Shown here: positions 51,629 to 60,725 of the stretch, piece after piece | Position numbering within the stretch: position 1 is the stretch's first letter | Layout of the letters: each line of letters opens with the position of its first letter | Made by a program: the position numbers and the translations under genes | Notes under the pieces: generated by a model | Told to the model about the DNA's origin: nothing | The model's database searches: none | Seen by the model: the letters and a program-made list of their open reading frames with translations, nothing else | Assembly: GCF_013390595.1 (NCBI RefSeq) | Contig: NZ_JACAWV010000003.1 | Span: 248,001 to 312,000, forward strand | Source of the DNA: Rhizobium sp. RM | GTDB lineage: Bacteria > Pseudomonadota > Alphaproteobacteria > Rhizobiales > Rhizobiaceae | Direction: 5' to 3' | DNA: 64,000 bases

Positions 51629-51880
51629 TTAGCGGCAACGAGCCGTGTAACGCTGACCGTACTGGTCGCGATAGTAGCAATAACCTGGTTCAGAAGCGTT
51701 ACCGATAAGGGCGCCACCTACGCCACCGATCGCTGCACCGACTGCTGCGCCACGGACGTTACCCGTTACAGCGCCACCGATGACCGCACCGGAAACGGCG
51801 CCGATCGAAGCTCCCTTTTCGGTCTGGGTGCAGCTTGCAAGCGACAGGCCGACCAGCGCAAATATGATTGCCTTTTTCAT
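51629..51880 (-). CDS. Small glycine-zipper outer-membrane lipoprotein
   Basis: 83 residues. The lipobox LASC gives an acylated cysteine at residue 17 (MKKAIIFALVGLSLASCTQ). It is followed by a glycine-zipper of small-residue repeats (GAVSGAVIGGAVTGNVRGAA, VGAAIGGVGGALIGNA) able to form a membrane hairpin, and a short C-terminal YCYYRDQYGQRYTARCR with two cysteines. It is similar in build to the SlyB/17 kDa antigen type, though shorter. The long open frame upstream is not real: the ATG at 51880 has GGAGAGAG ahead. Confidence 0.82.
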   Translation of the reverse strand: MKKAIIFALVGLSLASCTQTEKGASIGAVSGAVIGGAVTGNVRGAAVGAAIGGVGGALIGNASEPGYCYYRDQYGQRYTARCR

Positions 51881-52254
51881 GAAACTCTCTCCAACGTTAC
51901 AATGAGCTCTGTGGCTCGGTAGGCGTCCCATATTTATCTCTGCGGCGACTGCAATTTCCGACCGCCACAAATAACTATCAATTCGATTCGCTTTAGGGAA
52001 GCCTTGTCTGTACCGGCTTTCCTTTACGCGTAAATTGATTGCGTTCGATAGAACGGGCTTTGTCGCCAAAGGTTCCAAATCTCGCGCTTTTTTGATGTGG
52101 ATCAAGTTTGCACTTCCCATCTGGCCGTATAAGAGCTTTATTGGAATGGTTCAAAACAACGGCGAATTGACGCAGGCGTGGCTAAACTTGCTGAACGGGG
52201 TTGACGGTTTCGGTCACGAGGCAGAGAACACAGCGATCAATTCTGGAGCATGGA
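51881..52254. promoter_or_regulatory. Divergent control region between the lipoprotein gene and hemA
   Basis: 374 bases with no supported gene. It holds the palindrome TTTACGCGTAAA (52023-52034), a perfect FNR/FixK box (52092-52105) and a matching -10 element (52128-52133) on the hemA side. The left third (51881-52000) should hold the lipoprotein promoter; I see no clear motif there. Confidence 0.7.
52092..52105 (+). promoter_or_regulatory. FNR/FixK-type anaerobox upstream of hemA
   Basis: TTGAT-GTGG-ATCAA, a perfect match to the TTGATnnnnATCAA consensus. TATAAG at 52128-52133 lies where a -10 would be if the box is centred at -41.5, giving a predicted start near 52140 and a leader of about 115 bases. 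Confidence 0.8.
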
Positions 52255-53472
52255 ATGGATTTCGAGGCATTTTTCACGGCGGAACTGCAAAGTTTGCACT
52301 CTGAAGGCCGCTATCGTGTTTTCGCGGATATCGAGCGTCATCAGGGTAATTTTCCCCGTGCGACACGTTATAACGCCAATGGCGAACGTCAGGATGTGAC
52401 CGTCTGGTGCTCCAACGACTACCTCGGTATGGGTCAGCACCCCAAAGTTGTCGAAGCGATGAAAGCGGCGATCGACCACTGTGGCGCGGGTGCGGGAGGC
52501 ACCCGGAATATTTCTGGCACCAACCACTACCATGTTCTTCTCGAGCGCGAACTGGCCGATCTGCACGGCAAGGAATCGGCGCTAATCTTTACTTCAGGTT
52601 ACGTCTCCAACTGGGCCACACTCGGAACTCTCGGTCAAAAAATTCCTGGCCTCATCATCTTTTCCGATGCGCTGAATCATGCCTCGATGATCGAAGGCAT
52701 TCGTTATGGCCGTTGCGAGCGTGTGATCTGGAAGCATAACGACCTCGAAGACCTTGAGGCAAAGCTCAAGGCTGCCGATCCTGCTGCGCCGAAGCTGATT
52801 GCTTTTGAGTCCGTCTATTCGATGGATGGCGATATTGCGCCGATCAAAGAGATTTGTGACCTCGCCGACCGGTATGGCGCAATGACCTATCTGGACGAAG
52901 TCCATGCGGTTGGCATGTATGGTCCGCGCGGTGGCGGCATTGCGGAACGCGAAGGCATTATGGATCGTCTGACGATCATCGAGGGTACGCTCGGAAAGGC
53001 ATTCGGGGTCATGGGCGGCTATATTGCCGGCTCTGCCGCAGTGTGTGATTTCATCCGTTCTTTCGCGTCGGGTTTCATTTTTACAACGGCGTTGCCGCCG
53101 TCGCTCGCAGCCGGTGCGGTCGCCTCGATACAGCATCTGAAGGCAAGCCCGTTCGAACGTGCCCGCCATCAGGAGAGGGTTCGCAAGCTGCGTGGACTTC
53201 TCGACGCACGCGGTATCCCGCACATGGACAATCCCAGCCACATCGTACCGGTGATGGTCGGGGATGCGGCAAAGTGCAAATGGATTTCGGACATTCTGCT
53301 CGACAGCCACGGCGTTTACGTTCAGCCGATCAACTATCCGACCGTACCGCGCAAGACCGAGCGCCTGCGTATCACGCCGACGCCGCTGCACAGCGATGCC
53401 GATATCGAGCATCTTGTCGGCGCGCTGCATCAGCTTTGGTCGCACTGTGCGCTGGCGCGTGCCGTGGCCTGA
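52255..53472 (+). CDS. hemA: 5-aminolevulinate synthase
   Basis: Condenses glycine with succinyl-CoA to 5-aminolevulinate (Shemin pathway), the first step of heme synthesis in alphaproteobacteria. It has 405 residues. PLP lysine is K248 in [18 protein letters not shown], the PLP aspartate is in [18 protein letters not shown], and the glycine-rich region is [20 protein letters not shown]. The open frame starts at 52201, but the ATG at 52255 (GGAG eight bases ahead) gives the standard MDFEAFF N-terminus and places the lysine at the position known from Rhodobacter. Confidence 0.98.
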   Translation: MDFEAFFTAELQSLHSEGRYRVFADIERHQGNFPRATRYNANGERQDVTVWCSNDYLGMGQHPKVVEAMKAAIDHCGAGAGGTRNISGTNHYHVLLERELADLHGKESALIFTSGYVSNWATLGTLGQKIPGLIIFSDALNHASMIEGIRYGRCERVIWKHNDLEDLEAKLKAADPAAPKLIAFESVYSMDGDIAPIKEICDLADRYGAMTYLDEVHAVGMYGPRGGGIAEREGIMDRLTIIEGTLGKAFGVMGGYIAGSAAVCDFIRSFASGFIFTTALPPSLAAGAVASIQHLKASPFERARHQERVRKLRGLLDARGIPHMDNPSHIVPVMVGDAAKCKWISDILLDSHGVYVQPINYPTVPRKTERLRITPTPLHSDADIEHLVGALHQLWSHCALARAVA

Positions 53473-53494
53473 GACGCGATAAAGAGAAAAGACG

Positions 53495-53523
53495 AAAATG
53501 GCCGCTTCAAGCGGCCTTTTCTT
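53495..53523. terminator. Bidirectional terminator between hemA and dxr
   Basis: Stem GGCCGC / GCGGCC with a 5-base loop, T-rich on the plus side and A-rich upstream (a T-tail for the minus strand). The dxr stop codon (53507-53509) lies in the loop. Confidence 0.82.
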
Positions 53524-54700
53524 TGGCGGAAATCAATTCCTGCGCATGACGGCGCGCTTCGGCATCTGCCGAAAAAACATCTTCCGTTGTTGAGGCAGAG
53601 CGGCCGTCATTCATGCGCTCCATGACACGTTCAACGATCTCAGCCATATCGAGAAAGCCGATATTGCCATCGACGAAAGCGTGAAAGGCGGTTTCTTCAG
53701 CCGCATTCAGCACAGCGCCCTGCAGTCCACCGCGTTCGAGCGCGGTACGGGCCAGCCGAAGTGCGGGGAAGCGTTCTTCATCGGGCGCTTCGAAATCGAG
53801 GCGCGCAAGCCGTGAAAAATCCAGCCGTTCGACATTGAGCTGACCTCGTGCCGGATAGGTCAGGGCGTAGCCAATCGCGGTTCGCATATCCGGCGACCCA
53901 AGCTGCGCGATGTAGGAGCCATCGGAATAACCGACCATCGAATGAATGATGGACTGTGGGTGGACGATGACTTCCACCTGGTCGGGTCTGAGATCGAAGA
54001 GGTATTTCGCCTCGATCATTTCCAGCCCCTTGTTGAACATCGAGGCACTGCCGATGGAAACCTTCAGCCCCATCGACCAGTTGGGATGAGCGCGGGCGAT
54101 ATCCGCAGTGACACCGGCCATCTGTTCTCGTGTCCAGGTACGGAATGGTCCGCCTGATGCGGTCAGGACGATCCGTTCGACAGCCTGTTTATGATCGCCG
54201 GTCAGGCACTGGAAAATGGCACTGTGCTCACTGTCCACGGGAACGAGTTTGCCGCCCCCCTGCTTGACGGTACGCAGAAAAACCTCGCCAGCCGAAACGA
54301 GGCATTCCTTGTTTGCCAGGGCAATATCGGCACCGCGTCGCGCTGCCGTGAGCGTCGGAGCAAGACCGGGCGTTCCGGCAATGGCCGCCATGACCCAGCC
54401 AGCGTCCATTGACGCGGCTTCCTCAAGGCCGGTTTTTCCGGCAGCGACCGCGATATCCTTGCCTGCGAGGGCGGATTTGAGGTCGTTGTACCTGTCTTCG
54501 TCTGCCGTGACAGCGAGTTTGGCGCCGAATTCGCGTGCCTGTTCTGCCAGAAGTGCGATGTTGCCAGCACCTGTCAGTGCCATGATCTCGAAATCATCAC
54601 GACCGCCAAGCTGCCGCACCACATCCAGCGTGTTGGTGCCGATGGAACCCGTCGATCCCAAAATCGTCAATTTTCGTGGCGTGTTCTTGGCATTCGTCAT
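53507..54700 (-). CDS. dxr: 1-deoxy-D-xylulose 5-phosphate reductoisomerase
   Basis: Second step of the MEP isoprenoid pathway (DXP to MEP, NADPH-dependent). It has 397 residues. The NADPH motif LTILGSTGSIGTNTLDVV is at the N-terminus. Metal and substrate residues are in LVPVDSEHSAIFQCL and LTASGGPFR, the flexible loop is IARAHPNWSMGLKVSIGSAS, and the late metal-ligand region is NKGLEMIEAKYLFD. The ATG at 54700 gives MTNAKNTPRKL; another in-frame ATG nine codons upstream (54727) cannot be excluded. Confidence 0.97.
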   Translation of the reverse strand: MTNAKNTPRKLTILGSTGSIGTNTLDVVRQLGGRDDFEIMALTGAGNIALLAEQAREFGAKLAVTADEDRYNDLKSALAGKDIAVAAGKTGLEEAASMDAGWVMAAIAGTPGLAPTLTAARRGADIALANKECLVSAGEVFLRTVKQGGGKLVPVDSEHSAIFQCLTGDHKQAVERIVLTASGGPFRTWTREQMAGVTADIARAHPNWSMGLKVSIGSASMFNKGLEMIEAKYLFDLRPDQVEVIVHPQSIIHSMVGYSDGSYIAQLGSPDMRTAIGYALTYPARGQLNVERLDFSRLARLDFEAPDEERFPALRLARTALERGGLQGAVLNAAEETAFHAFVDGNIGFLDMAEIVERVMERMNDGRSASTTEDVFSADAEARRHAQELISAKEKAA

Positions 54701-54834
54701 GTTCAGCCCGTCGACAGTCTCAATCATCCGTTTCTAGGCTCTACAAGTGAAACCCGGCCATAACAAGCACAAAGCCCTGCTATTGTTTTTGGGAACGGTA
54801 AAGCCATATGCTTGAAAACGATAAGAGGACCTGA

Positions 54835-55524
54835 ATGCGACGTTTCCTTGTTTCCAGTGGTTGGATCTTTGCCACAAGCCTTATTCTTGTGTGTGTCTTC
54901 ATGCCGTTCGACCCGCGGCTGTCCGAGCGGGCGCAGGCCCTTCCTGGTGCGGTGGTGTCTTTCAACAGGGCGGTTACCGATTTCGGTACCTTCCGATGGA
55001 TGCTGTATTCCTCCGGTGTTCTGGCTATCGGCGTCTACATCGCCGCCCGCATTTTCCAGGCGAGAACCTATTCGGGACGTCTGAAGGCCGCGTGGCGGCT
55101 TCTCACCTATTTCTTTCTGACCATCATAACTGCCAGCGTTCTTGTTCATGCCCTGAAGTTTTTGATAGGCCGTGCACGGCCTGAATTGCTTCTGGAGTTG
55201 GGCGCTTACAGTCTCACGCCCTTCACCGGCGACAATCTCTACGAGAGCTTTCCCTCCGGGCACTCCACGGCCGCTGGCGCATTTTTCGGGGTGTTCGCGA
55301 TGCTGATGCCCCGGTTTCGCTGGGTGTTCCTGTTGTTGGCGCTTGTCATCGGCATTTCGCGTGTCATCGTTGGGGCGCACTATCCAAGCGATGTCGCTGC
55401 GGGGCTGTTGCTCGGTTTGTGGACGGCGGTTGCTTACGCTTTTATTTTTGCGCGATCCGAAAAGCTCTTTCGTTTCGACGCCAACGGCTGGCCGCAGCCA
55501 AAAAATGTGCCGCTGCCAGTATGA
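54835..55524 (+). CDS. PAP2-superfamily membrane phosphatase
   Basis: 229-residue inner-membrane phosphatase with about six hydrophobic helices. All three PAP2 motifs are intact: KFLIGRARP (108-116), PSGHS (140-144, with catalytic-type H143) and SRVIVGAHYPSD (175-186, with nucleophile H182 and D186). Substrates in the family are undecaprenyl diphosphate, lipid A phosphates or phosphatidyl phosphates; which one applies is not visible. The stop is immediately followed by the start region of the FAD monooxygenase gene. Confidence 0.9.
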   Translation: MRRFLVSSGWIFATSLILVCVFMPFDPRLSERAQALPGAVVSFNRAVTDFGTFRWMLYSSGVLAIGVYIAARIFQARTYSGRLKAAWRLLTYFFLTIITASVLVHALKFLIGRARPELLLELGAYSLTPFTGDNLYESFPSGHSTAAGAFFGVFAMLMPRFRWVFLLLALVIGISRVIVGAHYPSDVAAGLLLGLWTAVAYAFIFARSEKLFRFDANGWPQPKNVPLPV

Positions 55525-55551
55525 ATGTTTGATGCGAGAGGGGGCTCTCCA

Positions 55552-56811
55552 GTGGATGGAATGAACCAGGCAAATCCGCAGGCGCAGGCCGATGCCGGGC
55601 TGGCGGGTCGCATCAAGGTACGGGTTGCGATTGCCGGGGCAGGGCCAGCGGGTTTGATGCTCGGGCTTTTGCTGGCAAGAGCCGGCGTCGATGTTGCCGT
55701 CATCGAAAAACATGGCGATTTTCTACGCGATTTTCGTGGTGATACGATCCACCCGTCCACGCTCGATATTGTCGAGCAGCTTGGATTCATCCGCGAGTTT
55801 CTCGAGCTTCCGCACACACGTGCCCCCAAACTCCATGCCGAGATCGGTGGTGAGAAAATCACCATCGCCGATTTCTCGCGTCTGCCGGTCAAGAACCGTT
55901 TTATCGCCTTCATGCCGCAATGGGAGTTTTTGAGTTTTCTGGCCGGAAAGGCCGGCCAATACGATAGTTTTCGGTTGATGATGAATGCTCGTGTTTGCGG
56001 CATTGTCGAGCAGAACGGTCGGGTGTCAGGGCTCGAGGTTGAAACACCAGATGGCGCACTCGTGGTGGAAACGGATCTTGTGATCGGTGCAGACGGGCGC
56101 AACTCCATTGTTCGCGACAAGGCCGGGCTGGAGGTTGAAAGTTTCGGTCAGCCAACTGAGGTCTTGTGGCTGAGGCTTTCAAAACAATCCGGTGACCCCA
56201 AGGAAACGATGGGGCATGCGGGACCACAACAGGGTTTTGTCCTGATCGACCGTGGTGACTATTGGCAGTGCGGCTACGTGGTTCGCAGAGGCACGTTTGC
56301 CGAGATGAAAAGCATGGGGCTCGATGCTTTTCGAGATGCTGTTGCCAAGGTGTGCCCTCTGCCTGCGGAGAGGTTGCTGGAGATCGGAGACTGGAGTGAT
56401 GTCCACCTTTTGAGTGTCAGGATCGATCGCCTTAAACGATGGTGGAGGCCGGGTCTGATCTGCATCGGGGATGCAGCGCATGCCATGTCTCCGATCGGCG
56501 GCGTTGGCGTCAATCTGGCGATCCAGGATGCGGTTGCCGCTGCCAATATTCTGATCCCGGCGCTTGGTTTTGACGGTGCGGTGCCAGACAAGGTGCTGGC
56601 TGCCATTGAGGTGCGGCGGTCCTTCCCGACCAAGGCGACGCAGAAATTGCAGTTGATGATGCGCAGCCGCCGCAAGAAAGATCAGAGCGATGCGCAGAAA
56701 GCCAAGGGTCCGCCGGGCTTTGTTCGCGCCATCGCCCGGTTTCCTTTGCTTGCCCATCTTGCAGGAAGGCTCATCGGGCTTGGTTTCAGACGAGAGAAAC
56801 TGGCGCGCTGA
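55552..56811 (+). CDS. FAD-dependent aromatic-type monooxygenase (UbiH/PHBH fold)
   Basis: About 419 residues. The FAD motif VAIAGAGPAGLMLGLLLARA near the N-terminus, the DG motif LVIGADGRNSIV and the GD motif CIGDAAHAMSPIGGVGVNLA place it among group A flavin monooxygenases. The substrate is unknown; ubiquinone-related or aromatic hydroxylation is possible. The frame also has an ATG at 55525 just after the PAP2 stop and one at 55561. I chose the GTG at 55552 because GAGAGGGGG lies about eight bases ahead. It is convergent with nagK. Confidence 0.86.
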   Translation: MDGMNQANPQAQADAGLAGRIKVRVAIAGAGPAGLMLGLLLARAGVDVAVIEKHGDFLRDFRGDTIHPSTLDIVEQLGFIREFLELPHTRAPKLHAEIGGEKITIADFSRLPVKNRFIAFMPQWEFLSFLAGKAGQYDSFRLMMNARVCGIVEQNGRVSGLEVETPDGALVVETDLVIGADGRNSIVRDKAGLEVESFGQPTEVLWLRLSKQSGDPKETMGHAGPQQGFVLIDRGDYWQCGYVVRRGTFAEMKSMGLDAFRDAVAKVCPLPAERLLEIGDWSDVHLLSVRIDRLKRWWRPGLICIGDAAHAMSPIGGVGVNLAIQDAVAAANILIPALGFDGAVPDKVLAAIEVRRSFPTKATQKLQLMMRSRRKKDQSDAQKAKGPPGFVRAIARFPLLAHLAGRLIGLGFRREKLAR

Positions 56812-56825
56812 ACAATTGGCCGGGG

Positions 56826-57752
56826 TCAGGCGATTTCCGGTTTTTCGGCAAATTTTAACCCGAGAACGGCGGAGCCAATAAGCCCCGGCTCAATTCGGCA
56901 TATGGCTGGAACGACCAGAGGGCGGTCGAAGCGTCTGAGAATACGGGCTCTGACGGCCTCATCCAGCGCTGCGAGCAATTCTTTCGAGTTCGATAACCCA
57001 CCTCCAACCGGCACAATGGTCGCGCCCGTGACATTGATCACCATGGCGAGAGGCGAGGCAAGGATGTCGACGAGAATGTCGATGGTCCGCGCGGCTTCAG
57101 CATCGCCGCTCTGCCAGGCGTCAATGATCTCTTCGCTGCTCATCGTTTTCGCATACAGATGCTGATGCAGTTTTTCCATGCCGCGGGCGCTGCCAATGGC
57201 GTCGACACAGCCGGTAAGCCCGCAGCCGCATTCGAAACGCGGCAAAGTGGCGGGGGGATTGCCGGCAAGTGTCGCAGCAACCGGACCATGCCCCCACTCC
57301 CCGGCAAAACCACCGTCGCTGTTGATGAGCTTGCCATCGATCACCAGTCCGCCGCCGACCCCCGTTCCGAGAATGACGCCGAAAACAACGCGGTGTCCCT
57401 TGCCAGAGCCGATCTCCGATTCGGCCATCACGAAACAATCGGCATCGTTGGAAACGATGACTGGCAGGCCGAGTGCCTTCTCCAGATCATCTTTCAACCG
57501 CCTGCCATGGATACTTGGAATGTTGGCGACCGTCGCCTTGCCGGTTTCTGCATCGATGACCCCGGCAATCGACAGCGACACACAGTCCGGTGTCGTGCCG
57601 CTTGCGTCTATGACCGCCTTCAAGCTCGCGGCAAAATCCTCGAAGCTGGTTTTTGGAGTAGGGATGCGGGGTGCAGGCCTGATGTCATCTGGCGCGTAGG
57701 CAGCCGCGCCCTTGATGGTCGTTCCACCGATGTCGAAGCAAACGATCATCAT
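56826..57752 (-). CDS. nagK: ROK family sugar kinase, probable N-acetylglucosamine kinase
   Basis: 308 residues. The phosphate-binding FDIGGTTIKGA, catalytic D105 in SNDADCFVMAE, E152/H155 in GEWGHGPV and zinc cysteines C175, C177 and C182 in CGCGLTGC are present. The residue after C182-V is Asp, where many ROK proteins have Glu. Specificity for N-acetylglucosamine is inferred from the neighbouring nagA. It would give GlcNAc-6-phosphate for NagA. The ATG directly follows the nagA stop (TGAATG). Confidence 0.88.
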   Translation of the reverse strand: MMIVCFDIGGTTIKGAAAYAPDDIRPAPRIPTPKTSFEDFAASLKAVIDASGTTPDCVSLSIAGVIDAETGKATVANIPSIHGRRLKDDLEKALGLPVIVSNDADCFVMAESEIGSGKGHRVVFGVILGTGVGGGLVIDGKLINSDGGFAGEWGHGPVAATLAGNPPATLPRFECGCGLTGCVDAIGSARGMEKLHQHLYAKTMSSEEIIDAWQSGDAEAARTIDILVDILASPLAMVINVTGATIVPVGGGLSNSKELLAALDEAVRARILRRFDRPLVVPAICRIEPGLIGSAVLGLKFAEKPEIA

Positions 57753-58925
57753 TCACATCCCGGAAGTGTTCGCGTCAAAGATCTTTTCCCCGCCGATCCA
57801 GGTCGAATCGATATCAAGGCTTGGTGTGAGCAAGACAAAATCGGCATCGAAACCAGGCAGAAGCTCGCCTTTTCCTGATGCCGCGATGGCTTGCGCGGGA
57901 TAGGTGGACGCCATTCGCAAGGCTTCTTCAAGGGGTATCTGCAGTTTTTCGTGGACGAACCGGATGCAGGAAAGCATGTCGATATCTGCTCCAGCAAGCG
58001 TACCGTCGGCCAATGTCAGGCGTCCGCCGTTGCGATAAACCCGGCGGCCATTCAGTTCGAAGCCGTCATCGTTCGTGCCGATGGTGGACATGGCGTCGGT
58101 CACAAGGAAGATTCGTCCCGGACCGTTTTTTGCGCGCAAAGCAATTCCCATTGCGGCAGGATCGACATGGAAACCGTCGGCGATGAGACCGCAGTCCAGC
58201 TTGCTGCTTGAAATTGCCGCACCGACGAGACCGGGTTCGCGGTGACCAAGCGGGCTCATGGCGTTGAAAAGATGCGTGACCATAGAGGCGCCTGCATCCG
58301 CATAATTTTTCGCAACAGAAAATCCGGCTTCGGTATGCCCAAGGCTGACGATGATGCCAGCTTGCCGAAGCGCGCTGACCTGCTCGGTGGAAACGCTTTC
58401 CGGGGCGATCGTCGTCAGAATATAAGGAAGGTCTGCCTTTGTGGCGGTCAGCAAGGCCAGATCGCCTGATTCCATTTTCCGGATCAGGTTGGGATCGTGG
58501 GTGCCCTTGCGTGCGACCGAGAGATGCGGTCCCTCGAAATGCAGCCCGAGAAAGCCTGGAACTTTGTCATTCCAGGCTACGATCCCTGCCTGCGCCGCTT
58601 TTGCGGTGACGTCTGGCCGGTCGGTAATCAACGTTACCATCAGGGCCGTCGTACCAAATTTGGCATGAGCGGCGCAGATGCGGGCAACGCCTTCTACATC
58701 CGGCTGGTTATTGAACATCACACCGCCGCCGCCGTTGACCTGCAGGTCAACGAACCCCGGTACCATCAAAAAGCCTGCGGCATCGATCGATATTGTCCCA
58801 GAGGGCAAAGCTTCCCTGTCGATGATTTGCGATACCCGTCCGCCATCAATCAGCAGGGCCTTGCCTTCATGCCACGTCGTGCCATCGAAGATGCGGGTAC
58901 CAACCAGCGCTTTCATGCTGCTCAT
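57753..58925 (-). CDS. nagA: N-acetylglucosamine-6-phosphate deacetylase
   Basis: Removes acetate from GlcNAc-6-P to give glucosamine-6-P. It has 390 residues of the amidohydrolase fold. Metal and substrate residues: E131 in GLHFEGPHL, H197 in SLGHTEAG, H218 in THLFNAMSPLGHREPG, and catalytic D277 in LVTDAMSTIG. The N-terminal metal motif is DLQVNGGGG rather than HxH, which is common in single-metal NagA. Its ATGA overlaps the upstream SIS gene stop; an ATG three codons on is possible. Confidence 0.95.
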   Translation of the reverse strand: MSSMKALVGTRIFDGTTWHEGKALLIDGGRVSQIIDREALPSGTISIDAAGFLMVPGFVDLQVNGGGGVMFNNQPDVEGVARICAAHAKFGTTALMVTLITDRPDVTAKAAQAGIVAWNDKVPGFLGLHFEGPHLSVARKGTHDPNLIRKMESGDLALLTATKADLPYILTTIAPESVSTEQVSALRQAGIIVSLGHTEAGFSVAKNYADAGASMVTHLFNAMSPLGHREPGLVGAAISSSKLDCGLIADGFHVDPAAMGIALRAKNGPGRIFLVTDAMSTIGTNDDGFELNGRRVYRNGGRLTLADGTLAGADIDMLSCIRFVHEKLQIPLEEALRMASTYPAQAIAASGKGELLPGFDADFVLLTPSLDIDSTWIGGEKIFDANTSGM

Positions 58926-59944
58926 TGGGTTTCCGTTACCTTTTTCAGTGCGACGGGCGCATCCGGGTTGAAGCCGCGTGCACGTGAAAGCTGCTCGATG
59001 AAGCCGTAGAATGGCGCGATCAGCAACAGCGCGTCGGTCAGCGGATGATTGGTTTCGACGAATGGCAACGATGTGGCCGGCGATCCCTTGGTGGACGTGA
59101 CAAAGACGCTTGCGCCTTTCTTGCCAAGTCCGCTGGCAATCTCCGTGACAGATGCCTCGGCGCGATCGCGTGCGGCAAACGCGATGACAGGGAACTTCGG
59201 CGACACCAGAGACACCGGACCGTGCATAACTTCAGCGGAGGAATAGGCCTCCGCGTGCAACTCGCAGGTTTCCTTGCATTTCAGCGCGGCTTCCGCAGCA
59301 ATTGCCAATGACGGGCCACGGCCCAGCATATAAAGCGATTCCTCATTCTTGACGGCTTCGCCGATGTGGCTCCAGTCAAGTGCGATGGCCTTGGCAAAAT
59401 TTTGCGGGAGCGCGCTGACGGCTTTCGCGAGCAGATTGTCTTCCGTCCAGGCCGCGAGGATTGCCAAGCCTGCGACAATCGAATTGACGAAGGATTTGGT
59501 TGCTGCGACAGCCTTTTCCGGTCCAGCCTGAATGTCTATCGCGTGATCGGCCATATCGCCCAAGGGAGAGGGCAAGGTGTTGACGAGGGAGAAGGTCAGT
59601 GCGCCACCTTTGCGGGCACTTTCTGCCAGCGCCACGATATCGGGGCTTTTGCCCGACTGCGAGACGGCGATCGCTGCTGCCCGTTCCAGCCGCAGTTTTG
59701 TCTGATAGATCGAGGCGAGCGAAGGGCCGAGAGAGGCAACGGGAAGGCCAGTCTGCAATTCGATGGCATATTTCAGGAAATGTGCGGCATGATCTGACGA
59801 TCCACGGGCGATGGTAACGATGACAGCCGGGTCGCGGGCCATCAACTTTCGCCCTGCCTCCTGAAATTCTGTCGAGGCATTGTCCAGCAGGCGAGCAACT
59901 GCATCGGGAATCTCGTCGATTTCCTGGCGCATCAGGGTTGTCAT
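58922..59944 (-). CDS. SIS-domain sugar isomerase, probable glucosamine-6-phosphate deaminase (NagB-II type)
   Basis: 340 residues with two SIS domains like the isomerase half of GlmS, but no glutaminase domain. Phosphosugar-binding serines appear in TIARGSSDHAAHFLKYA and AVSQSGKSPDIVALAESARK, the second domain has MLGRGPSLAIAAEAALKCKE then HAEAYSSAEVMHGPVSLV, and the C-terminus is GFNPDAPVALKKVT. Between nagA and the regulator, and with no NagB-I in view, it most likely converts glucosamine-6-P to fructose-6-P plus ammonia. Confidence 0.88.
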   Translation of the reverse strand: MTTLMRQEIDEIPDAVARLLDNASTEFQEAGRKLMARDPAVIVTIARGSSDHAAHFLKYAIELQTGLPVASLGPSLASIYQTKLRLERAAAIAVSQSGKSPDIVALAESARKGGALTFSLVNTLPSPLGDMADHAIDIQAGPEKAVAATKSFVNSIVAGLAILAAWTEDNLLAKAVSALPQNFAKAIALDWSHIGEAVKNEESLYMLGRGPSLAIAAEAALKCKETCELHAEAYSSAEVMHGPVSLVSPKFPVIAFAARDRAEASVTEIASGLGKKGASVFVTSTKGSPATSLPFVETNHPLTDALLLIAPFYGFIEQLSRARGFNPDAPVALKKVTETQ

Positions 59945-59969
59945 CGGTTTGGTCCTTGATCGATTTGTT

Positions 59970-60725
59970 TCAGTCGGAGGCTATCGTCAGTTCCGCTACG
60001 AGGTCGTAGGCGTCACTTCTGTAAAGCGCGTGCGATATTTCCATGAGACGTCCACTCTCCAGATAGGCCATGCGTTGCACGGAAAGAGCGGCGGACCCGG
60101 GCGGAACACCCAGGAGCAATGTTTCCTCGTCTGTCAGAGTGCGTGCGGAGATGCGCTGAATGGCTCGGACAGGGCGAATGCCGTTCCGTTCCAGCACCAG
60201 ATAAAGCGAGTTTTCCACCTGTTGTGGTTCAGGCAATATGTCGTCCGGCAGGGTCGTGACTTCCAGCGCGATTGGCTGGTCGTTGGCAAGGCGAAGACGG
60301 GTCAACCGGGCCACCATGGCGGAATGGGAGAGGCCGAGTGTCATCATTTCATCGCCGGTGGGGTAAAAAAGTCCCCGGTCGAGCCATCGCGTGCTGGCTG
60401 TCATACCCCTGCGACGCATATCCTCGGTAAACGAGGTCAGCTTTGTCAGAGGTTGCTGCATGCGTGTTATCGGCTTCACAACGAACGTGCCCGAGCCATG
60501 CCTGCGTACCAGAAGGCCATCGCGAACCAGATCGTCTACGGCCTTTCTCACCGTCACGCGGCTTACGCTGGCGTTTTCGGCAATATCTCTTTCCGGGGGG
60601 AGGGCATCGCCGTGTTTCAGGCGGCCGCCACTGATCGCGTCTTCAATCGTCTGGCGCAGTTTCAGATAAAGCGGTCCGCCGCTTCCTGATTGCAGGCCGT
60701 CGAGATTCAAGGCTGCCTCGTTCAT
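59970..60725 (-). CDS. GntR/HutC-family regulator with UTRA domain
   Basis: 251 residues. The N-terminal winged helix-turn-helix is seen in DALPPERDIAENASVSRVTV and RKAVDDLVRDGLLVRRHGSG. The C-terminal UTRA ligand domain (about 95-240) includes FYPTGDEMMTLGLSHSAMVA and RISARTLTDEETLLLGVPPG. By analogy with NagR/YvoA it would respond to an amino-sugar phosphate and control both sides of this locus. GAGGGTGACAG precedes the ATG. It starts the minus-strand unit. Confidence 0.92.
   Translation of the reverse strand: MNEAALNLDGLQSGSGGPLYLKLRQTIEDAISGGRLKHGDALPPERDIAENASVSRVTVRKAVDDLVRDGLLVRRHGSGTFVVKPITRMQQPLTKLTSFTEDMRRRGMTASTRWLDRGLFYPTGDEMMTLGLSHSAMVARLTRLRLANDQPIALEVTTLPDDILPEPQQVENSLYLVLERNGIRPVRAIQRISARTLTDEETLLLGVPPGSAALSVQRMAYLESGRLMEISHALYRSDAYDLVAELTIASD

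Noticed and set aside
52035-52304. 89-residue plus-strand frame upstream of hemA
   Set aside because: It runs through the FNR box and promoter and overlaps the hemA start in another frame; no protein features are seen.
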